Source: Glycine soja (lineage: Eukaryota > Streptophyta > Magnoliopsida > Fabales > Fabaceae). Taken from it: DNA of 64,000 bases. How positions within the stretch are numbered: position 1 is the first letter of the stretch; every line of letters starts with the position of its first letter. The stretch lies in the NCBI RefSeq assembly GCF_004193775.1, contig NC_041003.1, positions 48,040,111 to 48,104,110 on the forward strand. The letters are read 5' to 3'. This document shows, piece after piece, positions 23,801 to 35,911 of the stretch. Under the pieces are notes generated by a model. The model made no database searches, was not told the origin of the DNA, and saw nothing but the letters and a program-made list of their open reading frames with translations. The translations under genes were made by a program, and so were the position numbers.

Positions 23801-26800
23801 AAAAATTCAATCCATATTGGTTTGACATTGCAAATGGATTTCCTATTTGGCAAATATCTGGGTGAAAAGATTTATGTAATGGAAACATAGGAAAATTCCT
23901 ATGGTCGGGTTAAAGAATTTGAAGAAATTGGAAGATTTTTTTATTAATAGAAGGTTTAGAATTTTGCATCTAATTTTAAAAAATAAGATTATGCTGATTG
24001 AGATGTAATCTTTAGGAAAATAAAGGGAATATAAATTTGAGAATAAAGAAAGGGAATACAAAGTTGAGAATTTGAGAAAATAAATAGATACAGGAAGATG
24101 AAAAATGTTTGAAGTAAAGTTTTAAATAAAATGTTATGAATTAAGGTATTCATAAATTAATTTTATTTTTATACATCCAATCAATTTTTTCTAATAAGAA
24201 ATTGACATGTATGGTATTTTTTTTCTTTTTCTTTTACAATAATACTTTAAAATTTATCCTCGTGAAAGAATTTCATTACTATATACTGGCAAGTATACCA
24301 AATGTCTAAGTAATAAAGACTCGAAAGTTGTATTTGTATTGGATAATTTCCTATTTATAAGAGTAAAAGATAAGATGAGATATAAAAGATAACTTTAAAA
24401 GAATGTATTATTTGTGAATTTATCCTATTTTACATGATGTCTCACGATGACAAGTCTATTTTACCTATCTATCTCTTAAATGTCTTTGCAAAAGTCAATA
24501 CATAAAATGCATGCATGAAGTTCTAATTCTAGATGTTTATTTTGATGCATGGGCATAATGCAATCATTCTATGTCTAGTAATGATTGTATTAAGATATCT
24601 CTTCCTTTTAGTTCTATTAGAAATTACATTCTGTCTAGCGACTAATTCCTAAAAGATATGTATACAAAACCTTCCTTATTTTTCTGTTAAGGATTATCTT
24701 CTGTCGAGTATCTAACCCTAAAGATGATGCAAGGATGAATCATGAATGAAATTAAAAGTAAGAAAGGATAATAGGAAAGGAAACACCTATTTGCATTGAT
24801 AAATATGAAGTGTATAATACATCTTTTGTTTTTTTCGGCCTGTCAGACCTTAAATAAGGGTTTAATCTCTCATAGCCATAAGGGACCTTACACTAGCAAA
24901 GGGTTATAGGAACTAATGAAGGAGAAGGGATGAAAAAAGGAAACAAAAAATATCAAATTTTAATATTTAAGCCAAAAATAACTATTAAATAAATATTTTT
25001 AAAGATATTTTCAATATATTTTTATTATAAAAAATAACTCATATTTATTACTTATCATATATTTTTTATTGAAAAATAAATATGATAAGGATAATTACAA
25101 GGTATTATTGTAAAGCTCATTAACTAATAAGGTTCAGCATAGATGATTTAATTTTTTAAAAATATCAACAAGGTTCAATTTTCTGATCCTGTATATGAAG
25201 AAAATTTTATTTAGAGAAACAAAATCACTTTAGTGATTTCTACCCAAAAAATTGTAAAATTCATTAAAATGCCATGCATGCAAATTTTTTTATTTGAAGT
25301 AATTGATTGGATGCAAAATCTTTTCTTTATTTTTATAGTTGTCAATTTTACCGTTTGCATCTCCTATTATTTCCGGACCCTGTTCCTACTGTTTACCTTT
25401 TTATTTTTATTTTTAATCGATATTAGTTCTTAAAAAAAGGACATTAGTTATTGAGTTAAAACTCGAATTTTAATTAAAAATAACACAAAAAAGATACAAA
25501 AGTTGCCATCCCAAAGTTTTATCCAAACAAAGATTGATGATGGCATAAAAGTCGAGATGAGACCCACAAAACTAAATAGCAACTGGTGCTTATCCGAGCA
25601 ACCGGAGCTATGACATTGCAACCCTTAGTTGCCTCTCCAATGTGATAAACTTGCCACTAAAAGCACTTATTGAGTTGTTTTCCGTGAGCAATTTATGTTA
25701 AACTTGTTCTTAAAGCAGTGAAAATGACGTAGCATTATAATCAAGTATGAAAAACTATATAAACTTAAAGAAACTATGAAAAATTATATAAAATGATTTT
25801 TATCAACTCGTTAGATATTTGCTTTATTGGAGTTTTCCTAAAGTAGAAAAGGGATGCATGCATGCATCTGATTCTCTGTATGTCAATTGTAAGTTCGTAG
25901 TTCAAAATAGATAACTTAAGTTTAATTTCTGAGTACGTTTGTAGGTACGTACTACCATTTTGATCATGATCTAAACCTGACATTTTCAAATTCATTTCAA
26001 TACACTTACAAGCCAAGAACTAAACTATTAACTAAAACGTAATTAGACTCTAGATAAATTTCTCCATAAATATTTTATACATGAGAAAATTTAAAAAAAA
26101 TAAAATGAATAAAATTTTTCCGATATGTTAAAATCAATATATACACATCAATTTTTGAAAAACTTAAATGAAGGAATTTCTGTAAAAGTTAAGTATATAA
26201 ACTGATTCTAACTTATCGAAAAAACTCGATTCATTTTTACTTATTTTTCTCTCATATATGATTAGTTACAGAGAAGTTTATATATCCAAGAGGAACCTTA
26301 ATTTAATTATTCTCTTTCCAAAAGAATTAGATCCTTCAAATGCAATAATTGAGGAATGTTTTGTTGGTAGTGTACAGTGGTCCTGCTAGGCAAATGAGGG
26401 CCAATCTATGATAAAGGAATTGAAGGTCTTCGGTTCACGAACACTCGAGTGCCAAATTAAGTCAATGGAATAAGCTAGATAAGGAATGAAAGTGAGGGTG
26501 TGAGAGAAAGAGAGGGAAAGAGTGATGAATTGATATTACTACAAATAAATGGAAGGTTGGTGGTGGTGTCAACTTTAGCTTGGACTACGTTTTGAGTATA
26601 ATCATGTATTTATCCTTATGGTTGTGATGAGTTGACTTGTTGTATATTGATCGTGGATCATGCAAGTCCACATTTGGTTGAAAAAAAATAATTATGAAAA
26701 GATAAGAATGGCTTGATTAGATATCTTATGTGCTAGTAATCATGATAGTACTCATCTCGTTTCTTGAACTAAATAGTTTTAGCAGTCAAAGTCACATGAT

Positions 26801-26963
26801 TCACAACATTAATTTGTTATTGAGCCTCTTACATGGGTCAAAATCAAATACTATAAGATAACAAAGAAGGCATTATATACTTGATTGTTTTGCTTACTGA
26901 TAATCTAATTGCATATTTTTCTCCCTAAATGCTTCATGAACAAGTTTAATCATGTGTGCATTT
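20868..26963. other. AT-rich gene desert
   Basis: No gene is supported. 24,280-24,900 contains phrases ('ggcaagtataccaaatg', 'taataaagactcgaaag') that recall untranslated parts of plant LTR retroelements, but no LTRs, primer site or protein domain are visible. 22,740-23,370 may hold another degraded inverted repeat. Open frames here are low-complexity. Confidence 0.5.
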
Positions 26964-27146
26964 TTATCTAGGCTTTGGTTTTTTCACAAGTTGATAAGGC
27001 TTCTTTAGTGGAGGAATAGTACTCATTGACAATCCCCCACATGGGTCTGCATCACATTTTGGCACCGGTATATTGACTCTTGATTTGTGGGGAACCCAAA
27101 AACTTTGCATTATTCTGATGAATTGCTCTTCTAATAAACAAGCCAT
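26964..27146 (-). CDS. short ORF, unknown, weakly supported
   Basis: A 60-residue ATG-started frame of fairly balanced composition, basic and proline-rich at its C-terminus (IPPLKKPYQLVKKPKPR), with a CDADPCGG segment. I recognise no family. The surrounding 27.0-27.5 kb is less AT-rich than the flanks, so this may be part of a transcribed region or a gene remnant rather than a stand-alone gene. Confidence 0.2.
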   Translation of the reverse strand: MACLLEEQFIRIMQSFWVPHKSRVNIPVPKCDADPCGGLSMSTIPPLKKPYQLVKKPKPR

Positions 27147-28009
27147 GTCAATCTATGTACAAAGATCAATCATGGACGGTTAAGGTTCTCTCCTGAAGTT
27201 TCTAATCCAATGATTGATACCATACCACCCTACACAATTTTGATAAGATCTGCAGCTAAACCCTTTGTCCAAAGCTTCATGTGTGGTAGTGTTAGGGACC
27301 CTTTAAATTGTAGCAAAATGAACTGTAAAGTGTAAAAGCCATACCTTAAAATTCCTTCTAGTGTTTTAGGTAAAACCAGTTATGTGTAACTGATGCACCA
27401 TAACAACTCAGCAAAAGTAAACCCAAAGTTTGAGAGTAAAAAGACTCCTCAAGAGACTTTTTGTACAATTAAGCAGCTTTGTCGGCAAGTTGCGCATAGT
27501 AGGCCCCACCTTTGATTAATGGGAAGAGAAATGTTGCTACATATATAGTTGCACACTTTAAAACTACTATGCACCAACAAACCTTTTGTGATAATTTTTC
27601 TTTTTTTGTTGAATTCAGGATATTTATTCTCTAGACTCAAACATTAATTCCATCAGAATTAATAATTATTTAAGATTGACTTCTCTTAATAAATGTTTTT
27701 TCATATACACAAACTTAAAAATTGAATCTATGATCACATGTTGAAGGTACAAAATTATCTGTTAATCATATCACACCATAATTATACCTTTTGTGATAAA
27801 CACAAGCACTAGGTAACACCACCACCAAAATACCATTATTGAAAGGCCTTGTACAAATTGTTGGCCCTACCAACAACCCTTTGTTTTTCTCTGCAGAGTT
27901 CAGTGTCCCCAATATTCTGTCTTACTCCAACTAGCTCAGAATCATATATATATATATAATACTTAATCTTATGTTCTAGGTAGCTAAAGTAAACCAAAGA
28001 AAGTTGAAG

Positions 28010-28333
28010 ATGTGGCGTGTTCTAGCTGCAGTGACAAGAAACCTTCAGAGCACAAGAAAGAGTTCCAAGGTGGCAGATGAGAGCATGTTTGAATCAGGAA
28101 ACGGTGTAGAGCTATTTGGACATGAGAGGGGAAGAAGATCACAACATGGTTGGGGGCTTGTGTGTAGCATTCTTCAAGCCCCCATATCAATACTCTCATG
28201 TGTTTCTCACCCTCAGGTTAATAATAATGGCTCTGATGGGATTTGGGTAACTACTGGGGAATTCTCATCACAGGTGTCTGAAATGAACCATCTCATGGTA
28301 AGTGATAGCATGAGATATGCAATTTTGATGTAG
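28010..28333 (+). CDS. conserved plant small protein, unknown function
   Basis: A single-exon gene for 107 residues. ATG at 28010 is chosen because the frame upstream offers only a TTG (28004). The protein starts MWRVLAAVTRNLQ and has a central segment WGLVCSILQAPISILSCVSH. It ends NHLMVSDSMRYAILM. I recall similar short plant proteins with conserved 'EMNHLMV.DSMRYAI' ends, of unknown function; this is recognition of a family, not of an activity. No signal peptide or clear membrane segment is evident. An AT-alternating tract with TATA-like sequence lies at about 27,942-27,960. The real gene call is good because composition and conserved-looking ends fit coding sequence. Confidence 0.8.
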   Translation: MWRVLAAVTRNLQSTRKSSKVADESMFESGNGVELFGHERGRRSQHGWGLVCSILQAPISILSCVSHPQVNNNGSDGIWVTTGEFSSQVSEMNHLMVSDSMRYAILM

Positions 28334-28934
28334 GGAATACTTGTGAATGCCAATTGTGTTGCTCTTGGTTTCTAAGGACAACAACATCACATAACTCCTC
28401 TTCTCTTGTCCTCATTTTTCTTTCTCTTCTCTGTTTACAGTTTGGATCATATATATGTAATACACTAGGTGATTGAATGGATCAGCCAAAGTTATGACCT
28501 ACTTTTTTGTGTGTATTTGTTTTCCCCCCATTTTTTCATTGTTAATAAACAGGTGTATGTATGTCTTTTTTGTATATATCACATGTATCTTTCACGCAAC
28601 AATCCTGTTTGAGCATAGAGATATAATCATATAAAAAATTGATGACCCCCCTCCTCCCTCCCTCTTTCTCCATTTTCATTTTCATAGAGATATAATTAGA
28701 ACACATATATGGTTAAAATAAAATGATAAAAAAAATGCTTAAAATAAGAACAAGAAAAACATTTTGTCAGCATAAAACATATGACTAGGTTCATGTCCTG
28801 CAAAGACAGAAAATATTGAAAGAGTTTGGCTTTAAGCAGTGGATGCCTTTTTCCTTTTGGTCATGAATAAATGTTTATATAAAAAGCACACAAGCCACTT
28901 TGCATTGGGATGGCTAATTTCTGTTTTACTTATG

Positions 28935-28939
<5 letters not shown>

Positions 28940-28968
<29 letters not shown>
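28940..28968. repeat. (TA)n microsatellite
   Basis: About 14 uninterrupted TA units. Confidence 0.93.
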
Positions 28969-28971
<3 letters not shown>

Positions 28972-31410
28972 GAAACTTTTACTCATATAGTTAATATGGT
29001 CACAGTTCTTTGTTGTTAAAGCAAAGCTTCTAAGATCTAACTTGCAGTATACGCGTTCGTATTATAAGTTTTGCAAGCCATGAAGATAATTATGAGTGGG
29101 ATTGTATGTGTTGACTGGTATAATGACGTCAGGTTGGGGAGAATTCTCATGGGATGCCTTGGAGTTAGAGGAAAAGAATATGAAAAGTAATTACTAATGT
29201 TTTCACTTTAATTAAGTAGTGTCACTATTTTTAGGTGAAATTAGGTAGACTCACTATTTTACGAATAAGTAGAGGTAAAAGATCCTCTCTGTCATTTAGG
29301 ATTTAGCTTTAATCTGACTCTAATTGGTTATGGCATCCTCTATTGTTCCAAACCTATTTTCCCTAATTAAAAGAGTCGCAATTTTACTTGTAATTTTTTT
29401 TATGAGCGTTAGTGCCACTTTTAACACATTCTTTTAATGCATTCTTTATTTTTAGCTAAAATTTATTGAGCTAGAAGTGTAAAATTATAAGTGAAATTCA
29501 TTAAATAAGAAATGAATCTCGTATAATATTGTAATTTCTAACAAAGTTAAACTAATAATAAAGAATATGTTAAAGTGCATGTTGCTAATTAGCTTTTTTC
29601 TTTCTTTGATTTTAACTTCCATCATAAAAAATTATTAAAAGGTTCAGAAACATCAAATATTCATTATCTCAATTAATAACATGCATTTAGATTTTTTTTT
29701 AATTTATGAACAAAAATAATAACATTTAATTATATATTATGTGATGATTAATTAGAACCACATAATTTAAAGACGTACTATCTAATAATTTCTCCTCCCA
29801 TCCCAAAACAAGAAAGAATCATATCATATGAGTAGAATATAATCAGGTGATTTCACACAACATTTTGAGGAATAATAATGCTTGAATTACTAAATCAAGA
29901 TAAATAAAAAATGCTAACACTAATCCTTCATTTAGGGGAGAAAATAAATAAATATAATACAAAATACAATGGCAGCAATAAAAATACACAAAATCTATCG
30001 TTTTGTTTAAGGTAGTCCTAATCAGGGCGGCGCATGGGGGCACCAACATATATAGAATAATTCTTAGAAAGCAATTGGTGATTCATCATGATAACCCAAT
30101 TAGTTGAAATTCATTTAATCTAAGGCTACCCACAGAATGCCATATTCAAAAAATTGAAATTATTGATGCGAATGTGAAGGTGAATTTGGATATTTTCCGT
30201 TCATGAATAAATTAAAGAAAGGATTCAACAGTATAATACGTGAAAATTAAGGGAATATCTAAATGTAATTTTCACTATCAGCTTAAATTGCCTCTTGATT
30301 TAGATTTCTCTTTCTCATTCTTTTTTGAAGATTTTCGATACAGCTTATTATTGATTACAGTTCTCCAAAAGTCGTCTCTCTAAGGGAACTTTGATCTTAG
30401 GGCTTACTAAGTGAATGAAATTAATCTTAACTATATAACTATACACAAATATATATATTGAATATTACTTTATTGAATCTAATTTGTATCACCTATTTTT
30501 ATTATATGATTAAAACTAAATTCTTCATGTCCTCTCTTCTTTCTCTTCATACGTGCGGCATTTTGGTATGTGAGAGGCGTTATCATTACAAAAACTCGTG
30601 ACCTACTCATTTCTCCACTATTGCAACTACCTAATTAAGCTCTAACTCTCTGCACAGCTTTATTTTCGATAGTGCTAAGATTAATTGCACTTTTTACTGA
30701 ATTTTCAATAAAAATAATTTCGTAGTGTACAATGTATTTGCTACAATAGTCCACATGCAAGTCTCTAATTAATGCAAGACAGTGGAATCAACAAGCATTA
30801 ATTGATCAATCACAAAAAAAGTATTGATTTAGTTAGTTGAGTAGGATTTAAGTTAAACAACTATTGTGCATACTTATTTGTCTCTCATGTTTCTTTTATT
30901 TTTGATTTTTGTTGGTGGAACACGTCTCCCTTTTTTTGTTGCAGCAGAAATGAATAGGAGGAGAATAAGATTATCTAATTATTGCTTCTTCCGACTTGAG
31001 TTTTGGTTTTGGCTCCCTCAAGCTGCTCTTGTTTTATTCTTTTCTTTTTCATCAATAATATTTCTTTTTTAGTGTGTCTTAAGATCTTTGATGTTTGAGG
31101 TGTCAACTTAATTGAGATTTCTTGCATTATTGTGAAGTTCACCGAGGTTCATTTAAAAAAAGAAGTTTCTTAACAATTCAGTTTTAGGTTTAATTTTGAA
31201 TTCTTTTGCTTATCAAACAACATATTTTGAGAAGTATAAATATATTCTTATCATTGACATCTGTTTATATTTTACAAAATTAGTCTTTTATGGATTAATT
31301 AAGCCAGTATATACTACTAAAAAATTCATTTTGTTAGCCTAAGCTTTGAGGGATTGATTTTAAGTTCAAATTTTTCATTAAATTATAAATAATTACTATA
31401 TAATAAAAAT

Positions 31411-31419
31411 ACAAAAGTG

Positions 31420-31483
<64 letters not shown>

Positions 31484-31492
31484 CACTTTTGT
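31411..31492. repeat. (TA)n tract inside a perfect inverted repeat
   Basis: About 29 TA units (31422-31480) flanked by acaaaagtgtaa on the left and ttacacttttgt on the right, exact inverted copies. The whole 82 bases can fold into a continuous hairpin or cruciform. Confidence 0.92.
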
Positions 31493-34400
31493 GATATATA
31501 TTATCCTAATGCTAGCTAAGCCACATTGGCAAAGGTTTTCCCACGTTTTTCAGCAGTTATTATTCAAAAGCACCATGATTTGTAGACATACATATCTATA
31601 GAGGCATATTGCTGATCTCCACTTTCTTAATGAGTAGTGATGCCTACTATGAAACTGATGATAATCTTTTGGTTTTACATATTCACCATTAATAGTAGAA
31701 GCTTTGCTGGACTTGGTTTTATGGTCTTACCCTTTACATTGATAAGTTATTCAAATTAAAATTTGTCTATGTGGTTGGTTTTGTCAGTTATCTGATATTA
31801 ATTAGCTAATGAAAAGAAAAAGAATTATTACCTACCATAATTTTGGCCACTTATATTTCCCATCATTACTTGCTAATTGTTTCAGCAATAACGGGGGAAT
31901 CGGAGAAAAAGGGAGATAAAAGGAGGCAATAGAGAAAAAAACGAAGAATATGATTGGTAATAACATTGAGTAGGAAACAATGAAAAAATAGTCAACTATT
32001 ATGACTTTTATCTTTGTCATCTTCTGTCTTAATCTGAATTTGACGCCAAAATGCATTTTGAAATGATTTATCTATGCTGTAGTAGTTTTTTTTATATATA
32101 TATTATTGATCAATTAGAAATCATTTTATGATTTTAAAATAGTTATTAAGAAAGTTAACGATTTTATAAATTTACATAAATATTTAAGGTAGTTTTCAAT
32201 ATAAAAAGTTTTAGACAAAAAATAACATATTTTTATTTACTTTTTAAGGTGAAAAAAATTAAAATGAAAAATATTTATCAAAATAGTCATATATTAATGT
32301 GATCAATGAAAATAAAAAGAAAACATAATAATGTTAAAAGTTTTTAGATAATAAACTATACATTTATTTTCACTACCTTAATGGTTTTAAAAACGTTTTA
32401 CTCTCCGAAATATAATATGCCTTCACCTTAAGGGCATGTTTAGTTTAAAGAAAAAGGTGAAAGGAATGAAAGTGAAAAAAAAAATAGAAGATTAATGAGA
32501 TGATTTTTGAAATTATTTAAAATGAGAAAAATCGTTAATCTTTTTCTCTTGTTTAATTATATAAAAACAAAATTGAATAAACACAAACAATATAAATACT
32601 ATCTAAAAATGAAGACAAATTAATCTTTTTTTATAAAAAATAGCACTCATTTCTTTACTTTTCCTTCCACTTTCATACAGATTAAAAATAATGTGAATAT
32701 AGCCACTTACGCTTCCTTTCTCTCACGTTATACATTAAACCAAGCCAATAGAAAGATATAAAAATTGTGTTTTCCGTGTTTTGTTATTTCCTTCCTTCCT
32801 TCCTCCATTCATCAACCTACCAATTGTGAGAAATAAATATAAATTTAAATGCAAAAATAAAATCATTGACATGCTCAGTCATGTACACAGGTGATAATTA
32901 CTGTTACCCGTACAATTACTGTTATCCGTAATAATTGGGTTCTGAATTTTCCTTGGTTTATAATTTGGATGATCTTATTATCTATTCCATTGATTGACAT
33001 TAGTAAACCAACATTTAGTGAATGCGTTGAAGTCTTTATTTAGTGTTATTTTGTTTGGAACCCTATTTCTGTACTAGGTGGGATACATATAATTACAAGT
33101 TTGAATTACTGAAAATCTAAAGAAAATGAATGGTTCTTCTGACAAAGCACAAAAGAATACATTCTGGTAAACAATAATTAAACATATACGTGGACATCAT
33201 CTACAACACTAATTTTCAGAAATACACGAAACATTTGCAAGTAACACATTGTTTTATCCCCCACCACATATATATTCTATGAGGAAGACAATCTTATGAG
33301 TGATAAAATTTTATCTTTAAATATTTAATACAATTATATATACATGATCCTTTATAACTTAATATTAAACTTTTATTTGAGTGAAAAAATGTTGAATAAA
33401 TTTCTTTAAAATAATACAAAAAAATTAAAGCAATCTACGTTGGTTATTCATCATCCATTTGAAACTGGTTTTCACAATCAAACCATATAGTTCAGTTCTG
33501 TGTTAGAAGTAATGGTTCATCATTCAAGTATAGCATGCATGCTAGAATCCGCCCCCAATAGTGTGGTTTAATCGAAACAACTTCATGAACTCAGGCTACA
33601 TAGTACGATGAATTCTTGTAGTAGCAAATCAATAAATGGGATGGTGCTAAAAAAAGGCATCAACAAGCGATAACGATTTTCTCTCTTCTTGATCATGCAC
33701 CGAGTGTTGTATTGTCTTCTGGCTTTCTTAAGATAAATTCGAAGTCAAAAGCCTACCCATTTATTTATGTTGCCATCTTTTTTTTTTGAGGGAATGTTAC
33801 CATCTTTTGTTAAAGAACTAGAATAAATTACTGCCAGATGCAACAAAAAAAAAAGGTTACATAGGGTATAGATCACATTTCCGTGATTCTCTATTAATCT
33901 CATGCAACTATCCAGCTAAACTTTAAATCAATCTATTTGGAGTATTCTCAAATTTTGTTGCATAGATTAGTATTCTATTTTATGTTTTCTAGAGTTCGAT
34001 AGTAATGAACCTGCGATTCTGATTCCTGTGTGTGGGGTTTATCCTATTTTCTGTAATAAGTTGCCTAGTTGCCTATCAGCTTTCTTCATAATCATACCAT
34101 CCAAACATCTCAACTGACTTAATTAATACCTCCAATCTATGATGCACAGACATTCCAAACCAGGAATTGTTGCCATGTAATGTTAGAAAAGATGCAACTC
34201 TTCAAACCCTAACGGTACAGTTTAAAGTTCAAACTTAAATTTGTTGCACTGTCCATGCTAAGCCCATGCTCCTTTGTGAGTTTCATTCTCTCCACTTTGA
34301 CACTTCTCGGAAAAGATTGTTATTCTTTTACATAATCACAGCTTGAATTCTTAGGACCTCTCAGGTAATGGACTAATGGCTCTCTTGGCTGCACCACTTC

Positions 34401-35911
34401 TTTATTTGTCTTCTTCCTCCCTTCTTTTGTTCTTTCATAATCTTTTCCTCTCTTCTCTGTTTGTTTCTACAAGACCAGTTCTCCATTTCAGTTTTCAGCT
34501 AGATTCTGCCAGCAGTGATGACGACGAGCATACACCTGGTCACGAAGTACTACTACCATGCAAATCCTACCAATACCTCAAATGTGGCACACAATTTTTC
34601 AAATAAAAGTTATTAATGGAGGGATTACTAGGGCCAGAAAACATCTGATTAGAGGAAAAATAATACCGTGGTATGTATATCATGCTTCGAAATAATAGAA
34701 ACCTGAGCTATCCTATAGGTTGAAACTAGAAAGTATGTAAATAATGATAAGAAAAAAGAGCCAGGGATAAACAAATTTGGAATCAGATTTTGAGGAATTT
34801 GACATAAATCATATAACAACATGAGACTAAAAATGACACAAAAGAAACACAAAAATTAAAACGTCAAGTATAAAATCCAAACAAGAAAGGAGTCCAGCAA
34901 ACTGCCCATCAAAGAAATCAAAGCAAAAGGCACCAATTGATAATTTTGCATGCCACTATAATAGTACAAAAAAAGAAATCTTGCCAAAAGATTATAAAAC
35001 CACAACAGATTATGCTTACAAGAAAGGATGTAAGGAAGCTCATAGGGCAAATTGCTAGGTAGATGTATGAAGCAAATACCTTTTAATTCTGATAACTACA
35101 ATATGTTTGTTGCAATGCCTAATGTCCATGGCCAATATGGTACTGACACTAAACACACAAGCCCTCATGAAATAAGCAGTCCATTTCTCAATGAATTCAA
35201 GCACATTCTCAACTTGATGAGAGAATATAGCAAGAAGTGCATAAAACATATGATATTAGATCATGGCAGATAACAAGAAAGAAAGAAAGTGCCACATGAA
35301 ACATATAACTGAGAGCAACAATCTCATATCAGAAGCTGCAGCTCTTATTCGGCAACCATATTCAAATCTCGGAATAGAAAATCACGTAGATAAACCAAAA
35401 TCAATGATTCAGTAATTAGTGACACTAACAACTACTTAATAAAGATTCAAAATCAGTCAAATCTGAGTCCAGATTCATGAATAATCTGGTACATTTTTTA
35501 TTCTGTGTGATGACAACTAGCACAAAAAGAGGATAAGAAGCAAAGTTTCTAACTTTAACGATTCAGTATGGAGAATAAAAAAATGTATAAAAGCTATGTC
35601 AAATATCATAGCTTTATGTCAATCTAGTGTGATAAATCATACAAGGTGGAAACATATTTTATTTCCCAATGCTTCCACAAGAAGAAAAAAGAGGAGGGGA
35701 ATACGAGATACAAGGATTGCTAAAGAATAACAAACAGAAAAACTAAAACCAATGCATCCAATGTAGCCCATTTTTCTAATAAATGGATAGAAATCATAAT
35801 ATCCTTACCAAAATTGGATGAACCATTTTACATCTTTAACGCATTGATTGGACCTTGACCAGTTCTCCTTAAATGAATATTCTATTGTTTTTTATCATAA
35901 AATTCATAAAA

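Larger units (their letters stand above)
28334..35911. other. AT-rich intergenic sequence
   Basis: No gene is firmly supported. 32,425-32,740 may be a degraded Tourist-like MITE (gggcatgtttagttt at the left, aaaccaagcc at the right, weak). A 76-codon frame at 34,376-34,606 starts with ATG and has a hydrophobic N-terminus but no other support. 34.6-35.9 kb is moderately less AT-rich and may include the 3' UTR of the PPR gene. Confidence 0.5.

Noticed and set aside
24280..24900. Possible LTR retroelement remnant
   Set aside because: Some phrases recall plant retroelement untranslated regions, but no LTR pair, primer site, polypurine tract or protein domain can be shown.
32425..32740. Possible Tourist-like MITE
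   Set aside because: The terminal similarity is weak and no TTA duplication was found.
34376..34606. 76-codon frame with hydrophobic N-terminus
   Set aside because: It has an ATG and a signal-like start, but the rest has no conserved features and no other gene structure supports it.
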